A stretch of DNA of 64,000 nucleotides from Pseudisothecium myosuroides (Eukaryota; Streptophyta; Bryopsida; Hypnales; Lembophyllaceae): positions 13,766,501 to 13,830,500 of the forward strand of contig OX637291.1 in assembly GCA_951799445.1 (NCBI GenBank). Direction: 5' to 3'. This document shows, piece by piece, positions 24,689 to 37,640 of this stretch (its first letter is position 1; each line of letters opens with the position of its first letter). The notes beneath the pieces are model-generated. The model did no database searches. It was given only the letters and a program-made list of their open reading frames with translations, and was not told where the DNA came from. Made by a program: the position numbers and the translations under genes.

Positions 24689-26681
24689 ATGGCGGGCGGC
24701 CAGAACTTGGAAGTGTTGACGGCGCTCGACCATGCCAAGACGCAATGGTACCATTTCACGACCATCGTCATCGCGGGTATGGGCTTCTTCACGGATGCTT
24801 ACGATTTGTTCTGCATCTCTATTGTGACCAAGCTGCTGGGCCGGCTCTACTACTACAACCCGGCCACGAAGAAGCCGGGGATCTTGCCCGCGGGCGTGAA
24901 CTCCGCGCTCAACGGCGTGGCGCTGGTGGGGACGCTCTGCGGCCAGCTCTTCTTCGGCTGGTTGGGTGACAAGCTCGGCCGGAAGAAAGTTTACGGAGTG
25001 ACGCTTCTCCTCATGATCGTCTTCTCCATCGCCTCGGGATGCTCGTTCGGCACCACGCCCAAGGCTGTGATGACCACCCTCTGCTTCTTCAGGTCCGGAA
25101 CGGATCCACGAACGGGATTCATGAATGTTGGTGATGGCGCTCATGAATTTGGTGTTGTGTTTTGCGTTTGGTTGGGTTATGCATTGCTGTACAGCCTTGC
25201 TTGAGGATGTGAACGCCTTGCCGTAGCAATTGTCATGTCTCTGGGAGGATGAACGATGCTCATGAATTTCGTGCATTTCTTGGTGTTCATTGTGCAGGTT
25301 TTGGTTGGGTTTCGGCATTGGAGGCGACTATCCCTTGAGTGCCACGATTATGTCCGAGTACGCCAACACCAAGACCCGAGGCGCATTCGTTGCCGCCGTG
25401 TTCGCGATGCAAGGCGTTGGAATCTTGGCTGCTGGCGCAGTCGGCATCATCTCGTCTTCCATCTTCAACCACATTTATAAGGTGCCCACCTTCGCTCAAG
25501 ACCCCATCCGCTCCACCCCGCGCGAAGCCGACTTCCTGTGGCGCTTCATCTTCGCGCTGGGCGCGTTCCCTGCGCTCGCCACTTTCTACTACCGCATGAA
25601 GATGCCGGAAACTGCTCGCTACACCGCTTTGATCGAGGGCAATACCAAGCAAGCCGCGGCGGACATGGGCAAAGTGCTCCACATGAACATCGAGGGGGAA
25701 GCTGCCGGCACCGTGGAGCCGCACATCCAGTACAAGCTCTTCAGCGCCGAGTTTATGCGACGCCACGGGAGACACTTGTTGGGGACCACCAGTTGTTGGT
25801 TCTTATTGGACATCGCCTTCTACTCGCAAAATTTGTTTCAGAAGGACGTGTTTTCGGCAATCGGATGGATCCCGCCAGCCAAAACTATGAGCGCCGTGCA
25901 CGAAGTCTACCGCATTGCGCGCGCGCAGACGTTAATCGCGCTGTGCTCCACAGTTCCCGGTCAGTGATGCTTCTTCATTCTGCAACTCTTTTTCACACAC
26001 TTGGTCTTACAGCTCTTTACAACTCTTGCTCTAAAACAGCTACGGGGATTTCCTTCTTCTACGCTCCGAAAATTTCACAAGATCTATTGCGTTTCTTTCA
26101 TTTTCATGGGTTTTCAATACACTTACCCTCTTGTTTCCCTGAATCCAGGCTACTGGTTCACCGTGTTTCTCATCGATCACATCGGCCGCTGGATCATTCA
26201 GCTTCAAGGCTTTTTCTTCATGACCGTCTTCATGTTCGCGCTTAGTATCCCTTACAACACTCTCAAAGCGCACAACCACATCGGCTTCGTCATCCTGTAC
26301 GCGCTGACGTTTTTCTTTGCCAACTTTGGACCGAATTCCACGACGTTCATCGTGCCTGCTGAGCTTTTCCCGGCGAGGTTTCGATCCACATGTCATGGCA
26401 TTTCCGCAGCATGTGGGAAGGCGGGTGCTATTGTTGGAGCCTTCGGATTCTTGTACGCTGCTGAGAGTCCACATCAAAAACTGGTGGATCCCGGGTACCA
26501 CAAGGGGATTGGAGTCAAGTATGCTTTGATCACGCTGGGATGTGTGAATGCCTTGGGCTTCTTCTGCACGTTCTTGGTGCCGGAGACCAACCAGCGGTCT
26601 TTAGAAGAAATCTCTGGCGAGAATGAGGACCAAGGTCGTGTGAATGGCAACACCACCACGACTGCTCCTCGAATCGTTTGA
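24689..26681 (+). CDS. PHT1: High-affinity inorganic phosphate transporter, PHT1 family
   Basis: Proton-coupled phosphate uptake at the plasma membrane (major facilitator superfamily, 12 membrane segments). Exons 24689-25092, 25298-25959 and 26149-26681 have GT-AG borders and close in phase to 532 residues, the usual PHT1 length. The start GTCAAGATGGCGGGC gives the family N-terminus. Visible marks are TDAYDLF (35-41), the MFS loop motif GDKLGRKK (93-100) and the PHT1 signature [13 protein letters not shown] (143-155), which contains the conserved Asp145. The central hydrophilic loop follows [12 protein letters not shown], and the C-terminal half reads [20 protein letters not shown]. The C-terminus ends [20 protein letters not shown] plus a Thr-rich tail. 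A leader intron is likely. Two coding introns differ from the simpler structure of many flowering-plant PHT1 genes. Family is certain; the member number cannot be assigned. Confidence 0.96.
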
Positions 26682-28481
26682 TTCTTTCCTTGCTTGCTTG
26701 TAGTTTTTGGATTTCACAATCTGGTTGTGATGGACGACCATATCTCACAATACAATGTAACATTCCCAAAATGTTTGGTGTTTCATGATTTTTAATTTCA
26801 ACCTTTTGGTCTTTCATCACATGACATTCTTTGGGTGGAGCCAGTTTGGACATGTGTCTGTGATACAGATAGAGGATCTTGATACGGAATGAGAACTGGC
26901 CCAACTTTTGCGGGCGTCAAATAGATGGGTTGTAGAATGTTATGCTTAGCCTTAGAAGAAGAGATTTTTCACTGTAGCATGTAGACTAGATCATCATTCT
27001 CAGAAAGAAGTCAAATAATGTTCCAAGGACTTGGAAGTCTGTCATTCCTAATAAACGATTAGGAAACTGTTTTAAAATCAGTCTTTGTGGGGTGCTCGTG
27101 ATGGTTTTCATGGAATCTTTGGAAGTAGGAGATTGTGAGTGGAAATTTCTGAATTATTTTCAGTTTGGATTGCATGAAATTCCCGAAATGATTGGTGGTT
27201 TTATGATTTTAATGTGAATGGAATTCTTCTTAATGAAGCGCAGTTTTGGACTCCAGGATACTGTACTGTTTACCATCTTCCAGGGCGTGATTTGTGCCAC
27301 GCTATTCTTGAATCTTAAAAATTTCTTTATTGAAAGTACTGGAAACTCACTTCCACTGCACTGTTCATGTATGTTAGATAAACAGTTAATTGGTTTCTTT
27401 TCGTTCTCATATTATTCTTGAAAAGTCTTCTATGCACTTCTGAAAAGGTTAGCAATTCCAAAAGATGGAACTATTTTCACGGGGGAGAGGGTAGACAGTT
27501 GACGCATGCTTATGTGTTGACTGTGCACGTAAATTAAGTGACATTGAAACATTGTGATAGGCTAGCTCTTCTTATGCATTTGTATGATTGAACTTGGTGA
27601 CTATTACTCAAGAGTTTTTGGTGTGGAGAACACTCACATTGTGGTTATCGCGAGTGATTTTGCAGCTGATCTGCAATCCCTGAAATTGGGCTTCGTTTTC
27701 TCAGGTTATGTATGGAATTTTTTCATCCAATACATATATATTGGACATGATCAAATAGGAGGACGCGTTGTGTTAACAGAAGCTACACGTGAGGAAGTTT
27801 GTGGAGGATCTTACCTGAATAGCGAGTGAGTGCTACAAGCACAAGTCTCTCACAGCATACATGCTTGTTTATCTTGTAACCAAGACATACTCTACACACC
27901 ATTGATTTTTGGTGGTAAGATATTTGGCCCCATCTGAATTGTATGATTAGTCAAACTGGTCACTTCATATTGTAGGTCATTTACACATACTGGGGTATGC
28001 TCGGGCTATGACAACATTTGTCTTTTACAAAGGTTCCGCAAGATGCTATGACCAATTCGGAAGACCTACAAACTAGGAACCTCACAAATTTGCGCCAATC
28101 ACTTGCCATGCAAGTTGTGTAGGGCAATAGAGTTAATTGCAAAGTTGTCCTGTGTTTGAGAACCTGTGTCAGAGGAAGGTTTAACTGAGAATAGAACAAA
28201 ACAAACATGGCACCAAACTCAATCAAACTTGAGTTTGGATGCTCCAGGGAGTTTGGTCCTGCATTTTTCCTAAACTCCGGCTCCTGATCCCACGTTTGCT
28301 CACTTTATGATTAACTCTAATGTAAGTACCTACATTTATACCTTTTTTAAAGAATTGATAGATGTTTTCCATGCAAAAGTGCCACTTGTTGCACCTTAGA
28401 ATTTTCAAAGATCTTATTACATTAAAAATGTAAGTCAAGTGTGTGCATACTCTCAATGGTAGACCTAACTAGTTGAATGAA
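26682..28481. other. PHT1 3' region and gene-free DNA
   Basis: The first few hundred bases are likely 3' UTR. Beyond that no exon chain, repeat or element was recognised. The frame at 27584-27829 has no motif. Confidence 0.5.
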
Positions 28482-28483
28482 TA

Positions 28484-28772
28484 CAGTAGAACTTCCATAA
28501 GGTAATAGCCCTCGGACTCGAGGAGAATATTATATTAGAAAGGATATTGCTTTAGAGAGGAGCTACAAAACTATTGATGTTTGAAGATATTTTTAGTGGG
28601 TTGGAAGTCACATTCACTAGAGTGACATCTAGATTCCAAATTCAATGAAAATTGTTTTACTTTTTTTACTTATTTTGCACATCATCAATGCGTTTAGGCC
28701 TAGATTGGAGGAATAGTATCACTTTAGAGAGGTTCTTGGCTTACAAAAGTTCACTTTATAGAAGTTCTACTG
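28484..28772. mobile_element. Emigrant-like (pogo/Tc1-mariner) MITE
   Basis: A 289-bp element begins CAGTAGAACTTCCATAA and ends TTATAGAAGTTCTACTG. It is flanked on the left by TA (28482-28483) and on the right by CA, probably a mutated TA. These ends closely resemble those of the Arabidopsis Emigrant/Lemi1 pogo-like elements (CAGTAAAACCTCTATAAATT). No coding capacity. Confidence 0.8.
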
Positions 28773-30142
28773 CATATGTAAATGACCCTTCTGAACAATG
28801 TAACCTTTCTCACTGTAGCATACATTCTACTCTGGAGTAGAAGTTGTCCCACATTGATTAGAGCTATTCAATTGCAACAGTGGAAGCAGACTGAACAAAC
28901 AGAGCCAAGTGATGACTAATGGAGGCCCAAACTTGTAGGGCCTGATCTCCTCCTTCAATGCGTTCCACAAGAAAACAAACGAAGAGGATAAGGAAACATT
29001 TAAGGACCTAGTTCCGTCCTCTACTGACCCCTGTTTCAATAGCAAATTAGCAACTGATGGATTCATACACTTGCTTGGACTAATTAGCAAGTGGTGTACC
29101 CATGATTAGGCTAACAGTCTATCGATGCTGATCTTCGAATGGAAAAGGATTGTCTACCGTCACTTGTAAAGGTCTACAACCTCCTGTTGCTTGTATCAGA
29201 AAGTCCTACGCAGTGAAAAAAAATTGATTTGCTTTTTTGCAACCAAAGATATCTCTGCAACTGTATTCATCTCTCAAATATCTTACTTCTGCTAATGTTG
29301 AAATGCTCAAAGTGATGCACATAGATACAATTCATATGCCTCAGAATGATGAAATGCATGAAACCAATCAACTGGGAAAAAAATGTTGGTTTCATACGTT
29401 CATATTTCAAAAACCCATATTTATCATTTAAGTCAGGTTACCCTGAGTGTACAGCAACTGAGAAGTAGCGAGGTAAAGATAATTTACTCACCTCAAAAGG
29501 ACAGTTCTTTACTACAAATTCTTATTACAAAAATTGAGGTGCCTTGCAGTCTGCACCTACAATAGGAGCACCATGAGTGGATCATCAGATCAAGTTCTGG
29601 ACAATGTATGAAACGCACATGAAACTTCCCTCAAAATCTTGCCACCTGCACCATGATTTTACCACACTCCACAAGAAACATAAACTGGTGCAATCATTTG
29701 TTCTATCTAACATGTTCTGACTGGCGTGCTGATATGGTATCGGTAAATTTGAGAATATTGTACAGTACATACCTCAGCACTTTCAGGAAGAGTTGGTAGA
29801 GGCAGTACATTTGATTCAAGGAGTCATCATATTCTTGCAATCTCAACTCATTCGAAGCAAAGCTCTGCAGGCAATGATCGTATGATACCGCAAAATCAAT
29901 TCGATCAGGGAAGAATCAACTGGATGTCGTACTTCCAATATAGTGACTCATATTGTATTGATGAAAGTCAAATTCTTAAAATCTAGCGATATTCTACAAG
30001 AAGAAAATACCAGCTAACCAGGGTTACTTCCTTTCTCTACATGTAGGTAAAAGTAATCGAAGGGGGAATAAAGTACATACATATATGTCTCTGTTGCGGA
30101 ACTGACTAGAAGGTCAATAAACTGCGATATGTGACAAGAAAT
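28773..30142. other. Gene-free stretch
   Basis: No coding or repeat structure was recognised. The right end must hold the 3' UTR of the minus-strand gene that follows. Confidence 0.5.
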
Positions 30143-32711
30143 CTAGATAAAATTCCATCGCCTCCGCCCCTTTCGTTTCTTTGCTTTACCAATTGTTTCC
30201 TCTGGATCTGAATCCTCGAGAAGAGTAGTTTTCTTCTTGACATTCTTGAGCTTTGCTCCTGCCGAATTATTAGAGTCATCAGACGACGAACCCTTCAATT
30301 CCAATTCGTCCTCAGATTCCTCGTCAGACCCCTCTAGTCGTGCATTGTCTTTTGCCCATTCCACCACCTAGTGAACGAAACGAAACGAAAAATTAGTAGA
30401 GTCACAAACCGACTCCGATCATCCTCAGAACTTTCTGGCATTGGTCTTAAGGTAGGAACCCTTTACCGTGGTGTTCAATTCATATGACGTTTCAGTTATT
30501 AACATCAAGTTTCTTCTGTTGGAGGAATTCATGGCATTGGCAATGTTCAAGGCGGGGGCCTTGAATCGTAAGTCCATACCAGTTTCAAGAGCTTCGCGCA
30601 GTTGAAAGTCACAATTTGGTGCTTTGAATAGGTGCTTTGAATACACCAAAATTGACATTTAAGGTAGAGTCGATTACGCACACACCTCTTTAATCTTAAC
30701 AGCTGGGGTCCCAACTATTTCACTATGACATAGTTGAATTTGCGATAAGTGTGCTACAACATGAAACGAGAAAGGAAATCTCACCTTCTCTGCTTCTAGT
30801 GCAATTGCTTCCTCGTCTTCCATGGCTTTCAGAAGTTCAGTATCTCGATCTTTCATGTTGAATGTTCGCTTGTCTCCGGCAACCATAGCCTTCCCTTCTC
30901 TGCTCTGTTTCTTCCCTTCCTTGGAAACAGCAGCAAGTAGCCTCTGGACATCTTCAACCATTGCTGCAGGATCCACTTCTTCTTCTTTGGATGTGCGTGA
31001 CAAGCTTTTCTTGACAGCTTTCTTTGCATCTTTAGTGGTTTGGGAGGAGTGTGATTTTGAAGAAGAGCGAGGCACTGGTTCAGAACCTGGATTTTTAGAG
31101 CTCAATGCCTGTGTAGAAGGTCAAATGTTAATCCAAAAACATAAAGTACGCCAGCAGGGGAAACTACAAGTATTAATTTCAAAATTCTTCAATTAGACAT
31201 TCAACAGGGTTTTCAGTAAACCTAGGGTGTTCGAGAAATTTTAGATAACCTTTAAAAGAGAATCTCCCTCACGATTCATTCCAAGCTCTTCCAATGGTCA
31301 TAGTGATCATACAAAGTCCTCCCTGTATGATAACTGTGACGAATATTCTACTTATGATGCTGTGACAGAGTTCCAAAAACAGTTTGATTTACTGAATATC
31401 ATGTCATTCTACTAAAAAACATATCAACTTGAGATCAAAGTTTGAATGAGCATACTCTCATAAGCTTGAAAGGTGATGTAGGGGCACACCACCCAGAAGA
31501 CCCAACAGAAGAAGAGGAAATGGTTATTCCAGCGGGGTAGTCAGAGCGAGATGGAGACACCTGGGGAGACATTTTCGAACGAGACTTCAATGCTTGCAAG
31601 TGTTCACTCAAACTGGGGGTGCTACTTTCGGAGCTCTCAGACTTTGAAGCTGATTCTCCCTCTGGCATCTGCAAAGTTAAAAATAAATTTAAAAAATGAG
31701 TCTAGTTAGATTTATGAATAAACAAACGAAACTCTTCACGAATAAGCCCATAAATGGCCAGAAGGTCCTGTCGGGGCTTCTCCAGGCACAGAACTCCACA
31801 TAATGACAAATTCAGTCAATTCATCTACACAAAAATAAAAAATGAATAAAACCAAGTGAGATATGAGCTTTGAAAAATGTAGCATTTCAAAAAGTCAACA
31901 TATTTTGATTGCCCTTAAATCTATCAGTTTTTTTTTCAATTATGATGGTTTATCATTCTGAACATGTCTAATGCATATTTACATGTCTGCTATTCAGAAC
32001 AATCTAATCTTAGATTCACCTTGTCCTTCAAAATCAAGAAAAACTAAAAATTACTTTGAACTTCAATGGAAAAAAATTTGATGCCCTAAATTTTGATTGA
32101 CAAGATGAATCTAAGATGTCCTCCATTGAAGTAATGGAATCTTTTTTTCAAGAATCAAGTCTAGCGATAAAAATTTGAAATTTTTGACATCATTTTGGTA
32201 TAATCTATAATTTCCAAAAAGAGATTCTGTAAAAATATGAAAAAAAATTAGGTGAATACGGCCTTCAAATATGAGAAAAAATGTATGAGATTTTTGGGTT
32301 AAAGGCTACCTTAGAGGGTGCTGAAGGACCCTTAAGCGCTTGTAATCTGGCAATCAACTCAGCATCCAAACTGTCGCCACCATCACTATCAACAGAAGTC
32401 GACCTCGCAATACTCCCTTTGCTGGACTGTTTGGGGCTTGCAGACACATCCCCATGAGGTTTTGATTTCCCATTTTTTTCCTTCTCCTTCGCTTTAGGTT
32501 TTGGAGCTTTCAAGCTTGCAAACCGAGCTTCAAGATCAGGATCGATTCCATCCTTGCCTACCTCGTGGTGGTCTTCTGAGAGAGGTGCCCGCATCCCATT
32601 AGTGCTCTGGTGAGTGTTCACAGACAGCTTCAAAATACTGTCATCGTTGATTTGTGCTAGTAAGTCGTCCACATCCTTCTCGTCTCCTTGACCTAAATAA
32701 AACTTGTCCAT
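30143..32711 (-). CDS. Charged protein with LxARLxALK repeats (possible ANCHR-like MIM protein)
   Basis: Four coding exons (32310-32711, 31456-31668, 30785-31108, 30143-30367), all in phase 0 with good GT-AG borders, give 387 residues. The start is the ATG of MDKFYLGQGDEKDVDDLLAQ; no in-frame ATG was seen upstream. The protein is hydrophilic and low in complexity. Three related helical motifs recur, each near an exon end or start: DLEARFASLK (59-68), ELIARLQALK (118-127) and SLSEHLQALK (153-162). Exon 3 adds VEDVQRLLAAVSKEGK. The C-terminus is acidic, then Lys/Arg-rich (KAKKRKGRRRW), a likely nuclear localisation signal. The repeats resemble MIM-type ESCRT-binding helices such as those of the abscission regulator ANCHR/ZFYVE19, but no FYVE or B-box zinc finger is present, so this is only a suggestion. 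Upstream non-coding exons are likely. Confidence 0.7.
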
Positions 32712-33253
32712 GATGGAGCTCAAGGCTTCGCTGTCTTCTCACCCCAAGAGTTTGACCAGTGGATGGTGTAGCACCCGAGCTTCTCTAAAATTTCTGAAAT
32801 CCTGCAGGATATAAGATCAACATCAGAATCATACACTACCACAACATTTTAACGTAGTAAATAGATTGCACCCTTTCCACTGCATCTTGAGAAAGAATCA
32901 AGAGTAAGATTTGGCTCACTTTTGAAGCAATTTATTCCATGCAATTATTGTCAGGTGAGCCCACACGCAAACAAGACGCCTAAAGGACTGGATGAAAGGA
33001 AATAATTAATTCAAATGCCATAGGAAAGACGAATTATTTATCCAATATAAGCTAATCAAGCTAATCTTATAATTTCTAAGTATTTAATAATAGGTTAAAA
33101 AATGCATAAAAAAATAAGTACCTTCACGTAAAAATGTTGGATATATAATGCCGATGCGCTTAGTTTAATGCCGAGGGGTCTAAGTTTTGATCTTTCAACA
33201 ATTCCTCTCAAAGAATGTAAGATTTCAAATGTTTTCAAATTTCTATTCTAGAA

Positions 33254-33900
33254 TTAATTATTGACGACCGCGGGTTGCTGCTGCCACACATGCCTTCGCA
33301 AATATAACATAAGCTCAAGCTTGTGCACAAAAGGAACTTGGATTCCTTTTCTTTCCTCACTGTTAATTGTTAATTGATTCCAAGGGTGTTCGGGTAGCTC
33401 TTCAAGAATATTACGCACCTCTGTACCAGAAAAAACATCAAAAAACAAAAATTGTCACAAATTGTCACAAATTATAAACTATTTCAATCTATTACAACAA
33501 AACAGGGTTTGGGAAGCACTGAACGAAATTATGGCCAAGAATGAGCAGTAATTTCTTGAGAGTTCGAGGAAACCAAGAAAGAAGGCCAATAAGAGAAAAT
33601 GTACCTTGACCGACAGAGTTGGATCCCTGAAAGCTCACATGAGAAAGAGAAGAAGTGTGCTTCACCCAAACAAAGCGTTGTTGAGCCTCAACAATCCAGC
33701 TCGATCTTGCATCCGTCAGAGTTCGTATCTCCACTCTGCCATTGGCATGAATTAGCTCCACTTCGAAAAAAGAAAACACAAATAGGAATCGAACTAACAC
33801 CAGAAAAATACGCCTACAAGATGTCCTTCCCCAGTTTAGGTTGCGGTAGGAACAGTTGTCGTGATTAATCTTCGAATTGCTGTCAGAATTCGCAGCAATT
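33254..33900 (-). CDS. Possible two-exon coding region of unknown function
   Basis: A segment around 33603-33762 reads VELIHANGRVEIRTLTDARS, then SSWIVEAQQRFVWVKHTSSL and SHVSFQGSNSVGQ, and ends at a GTACAT donor. After the acceptor TCTGGTACAG a second segment (33254-33436) reads EVRNILEELPEHPWNQLTIN, then SEERKGIQVPFVHKLELMLY, and stops after PAVVNN. The phases of these two segments match. The composition looks like a real protein, but I recognise no family. No upstream exon with an ATG in matching phase was found. The segments may belong to a small separate gene or be alternative 5' exons of the gene at 30143-32711. Confidence 0.35.
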
Positions 33901-34356
33901 TTAGGGCAACGAAAGAAAGAAGCTAAAGCCAGATCCACCTTACTTGATCGAACATCCCTCGCAATTCAAAATTCTTTTGACATTGATCCGACATAAAGCA
34001 GCAAGTAAGAGAGCTCTCTTCCGTCGATCCAATTAATTTACAAAAACAAGCTTAAATCCGATTTTTTTCTGAGTACATGAGACTACGGACCATGAACATG
34101 AAAGATTGGAAACAACGAAGCGCACCTAAAACTGCGATTGAACCCTAAAATTGGCTGACGGTGAGGTTGCATCGACGATTCCTGGAAATTGGAGAGACTG
34201 AGTGCCGACACTCTTCTTCACTGCTGAAAGAGAGCTGTTAGGAGCTAACAGAGTACGCGGACCTCTTTAATATCACCTTCTGTAATATCACATCCTCTGT
34301 TCTTTTGGCTGTTTCTGTATTTCCCGTCTTTTCCGTCTCTCCGTCTCTGTACCGAC

Positions 34357-34650
34357 CAGGGCTTCTTCTTCTTTTTCATTTTTTTATGAAGTGCCAAATG
34401 GCGATATAAAATGGTATAGTGGTGCTCCAAGTTTCAACATTCATCCACATATGGAATAGAAAATATACATTAGCACATATTACATTTCCATAATTCTATT
34501 TCCATCAACAATCTGATGGTTTCATCCAAGATATTTTTTGAGTTCAAAGTTTTTTGGCATAAAATTTCATGGTTTGATGCCATTTTCTTAGCCCAATTAT
34601 TTTTTTCTAGTGCAATCTGGCACCAGAAAACCAAAAAAGAAGAAGCCCTG
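34357..34650 (-). mobile_element. hAT MITE, copy 1
   Basis: A 294-bp element begins CAGGGCTTCTTCTT and ends with its complement, flanked by a perfect 8-bp duplication GTACCGAC (34349-34356 and 34651-34658). An 8-bp duplication with CAGGG ends is diagnostic of hAT elements. The interior (GGCGATATAAAATGGTATAG, GTGGTGCTCCAA) matches the copy at 60472-60737 in opposite orientation. It sits close to the probable 5' end of the minus-strand gene cluster. Confidence 0.93.
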
Positions 34651-35098
34651 GTACCGACATTTGTTCAATTATACTCAATGTGTTCATTTTAGAACAAGAA
34701 TTTAGGAGAGTACATGATCTTTTATCATTAAAATTTTCATAGATTCTTAGGGTGGAAATGACCACAGAGAGTTCATTTGAACTAAATATGGTGTGTTTAC
34801 CTTGACCTTGGAATGACGGGAGGGGTGATGTGGTTGCTGGTATAATTGCGTCTCTGCACTCCTAAAAAAAATGTCTTCAATGACGGCGGTTCCTACCTTT
34901 AGATAATTCTACAAGTCCCTCATCCCACTATAAAAAATATGGATGAAAAACTACATCTTTGTCCACGATAGAGATATCTTGAGTCATTCATAAGACTATT
35001 TCCGTCCTTTGTGTTTTTTCAAGGTTAAAAGGTCTGTACATCCAATGATGAATTTGTACCTTAAGGGTGTGTGCATCCAATGGTGCTTTTTCACTTTG

Positions 35099-36829
35099 CA
35101 ATTTGCTTGGATATCGATTGGGGTTATAGGAGACTTGCGTATTTTTTTTATAACTTTCATTTGTCAAATATTGCACCTTTGTTTTACATATTCAATAATG
35201 ATGATCAAATTTACTAGTTGTTTTGCAATTGAGTTATGTTCCAAAGTGATGAATTCTAATTCATAATTGCAACATGGTATTTTACACCATGAAACGAAAG
35301 CAAAGGTTTATGTCAATATCTTCAAGCTTTAGTATCTTTCTTTCACATACGCACCCAAACTTCTTAAATGGTACGTACTTTGTATAATTTAGGCTCTCAA
35401 AATCTATTTAATTATATGGAGTTTTGTAACATTATGGCTATAGTGTTGCACATTTGAATGACACTAACTTTAGCATGATTGACTTGGAGCATGAAGTGAC
35501 AATGTAAGCCGCCATCTTTGGGCATGAAGTAACATCATCATCTATTGACTTTGGGTATGAAGTGACATGGTCAATGGTCAACTTCGAAGACAAAGTTGAC
35601 TTTGATTGCATAAGCCATCAACTAGAAGTATAAAGTGATTGGTTAGTTTGGGATATGGAGTAACTGATCGGCAGGTAGTCGACTTCAAGGGTGAAGTGAT
35701 TGCTTGAGCTATCAACTTGGAGTATAAAGTGACTGGTTAGTTTGGGTATGAAGTAGCATCGGGAGTCCACCGACTTCAAGGATGAAGTAACTACATGAAC
35801 CGTCAACTTGGAGTATAAAGTGGCTGGTTAATTTGAAAATAGGAAATAACATCAACAATCCGTTGACTTCAGGGATGAAATCGACTACACAAGCCGTCAA
35901 CTTGGAATATTAAGTAATAGGTTAGTTTAGGGTTTGAAGTAACATCGGCAATCCACCAACTTCAAGGATGAAGTGACTACATGAGCGGTCAACTAGGAAT
36001 ATAAAGTGATAGGTTAGTTTGGGATATGTAGTAACATCCACAATTTGTTGATTTCAAGGATGAAGTGATTGCATGAGCCGTCAACTTAGAGTATAAAGTG
36101 GCTGGTTAGTTTGGGGTATGAAGTAACATCGGCAATCTGTTGACTTCAAAGATGAAGTGACTGCATGAGTATGGATCAACTCCAAGTATAAAGTGATAAG
36201 AGTTAGTTTGGAGTGTGTAGTGACATTGGCATTTCATCAACTTTGGAGATGAAATGACAACCTCAATGATCAATTTGGGACATAAAGTCAATGATAGCAT
36301 TGGTTTGTCAATTATGGAAGTATGGAATGAAGTAACAACCTTATCATTGACATTGACTTTGAGGCTGAGGTGACCGTATACTTTAGGCATAAAATAAAAC
36401 CATCAATTCTCATACAAGGAACCTTGAAGAGCCAATACTTGAAAAATCATATAAATGTCATTCAAATGTACAACACTAGTCATATTGTTACAAAACTCCA
36501 TATAATCAAATGAATATTGAGAGCCTAATTATACAAAATACCATTTAAGAAATTTGAGTGCAAATGTGAATGAAAGATAGTCATAAATAGATGAAAGCTT
36601 CAAGATATTAACAAGAGCCTTTGCGTTCATTTCATGATGTCATGTAAAATACCATGTTGCAATTACAAATTAAAATTCATCACTTTGTAACATTACTCAA
36701 TTACAAAATAACTATGAATTTGATCTTTGTTATTGAATATGTACAGTACTACAAAGGTGCAAAATTTGGTAAATGAAAGTAACCAAAAAAATACACAAGT
36801 CTCCTATAACCCCAACCCAAGCAAATTGC
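35099..36829. mobile_element. Foldback-type element with about 370-bp arms and tandem core
   Basis: The left arm (35099-35464) and right arm (about 36455-36829) are inverted copies over their whole length. Shared blocks include GGGGTTATAGGAGACTTG, GCAACATGGTATTTTACA and ACATTTGAATGACACT. Between them lie about 990 bp of tandem 25-90-bp units built on CTTCAAGGATGAAGTGA and CAACTTGGAGTATAAAGTGA. No protein is encoded; frames at 35618-36390 read the repeats. Long arms plus a tandem-repeat core match foldback (FB-like) elements or long-TIR Mutator derivatives. I could not identify a target duplication. Confidence 0.88.
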
Positions 36830-37640
36830 TATCAAAACATTCTACTACTTTTGAAAATTCATAGCGTAGTCTACTACTGAGCAAAAGCAATGGAACAAAG
36901 AAAACCAAGAGTTTTGAACCTCTGTAACACATTCATCGTATTAAAGTGACAATGAGCACTGCAACTTAATAACAATTCTTGGTGCCAACATAAGGTCTTG
37001 AGACCTAAGAATTGATTGCTAGGGTCCAACTGAGATTGAACCATGACATTGCAAAAAGAATCCTAGCACTGATTGCAACAGGGATGTGCTCCAAAATATT
37101 CAAAGAATGTGGGATTTGTTACACAAAACCATGCTGGGCTCTCTCAACACTTGGATGACAAAGTACTGTCACCACACCGTTTACCAGCTAGAGACGAGTA
37201 CATTCAATGCCAGTCCTTCAGAATCCATTTCAATGCATCTAAATCTGAGAAAGAAAGAAGCCAAGGTTTTCCCTCCATGAAATGATAGATAAAATAATAC
37301 TTCAAAAAGCACACAGATCCTCCTCCATAGCTACCAATTTGCCACCACAAATGAATAACAGAAAAATTTACATGGATCGAAATGAACCTATAACACGAGT
37401 TGACCAGTACTCGAGTGTACGACAAAAAGCAAAACGCAAAGTATTCACAAAGTTTGCCGTTGAAGAGGAACATGAAAGCTCAGCCGAGCAGCCTCATCGT
37501 AGAGACGCTCAAGGTATGTCAAAAATATGCAAGAGAAATGAACACCATCCATACTCAGAAACATCGACATAATCCTGGCACTGCAATTACCTATGTAGAT
37601 CAAAATAAATAAATAAACAAGATGAATTCTACCAGCACGC
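36830..37640. other. Stretch with no supported gene
   Basis: It includes the probable 3' UTR of the small minus-strand gene. Open frames at 37073-37612 lie on both strands and lack motifs. Confidence 0.45.

Noticed and set aside
24587..25318. 243-codon open frame on the minus strand
   Set aside because: Exact antisense shadow of PHT1 exon 1; the GC-rich codon use of the real gene keeps the opposite strand open.
33492..33938. Single 148-codon frame as an intact protein
   Set aside because: It runs through a good GTACAT donor and a pyrimidine tract, so it is better read as one exon flanked by intron sequence.
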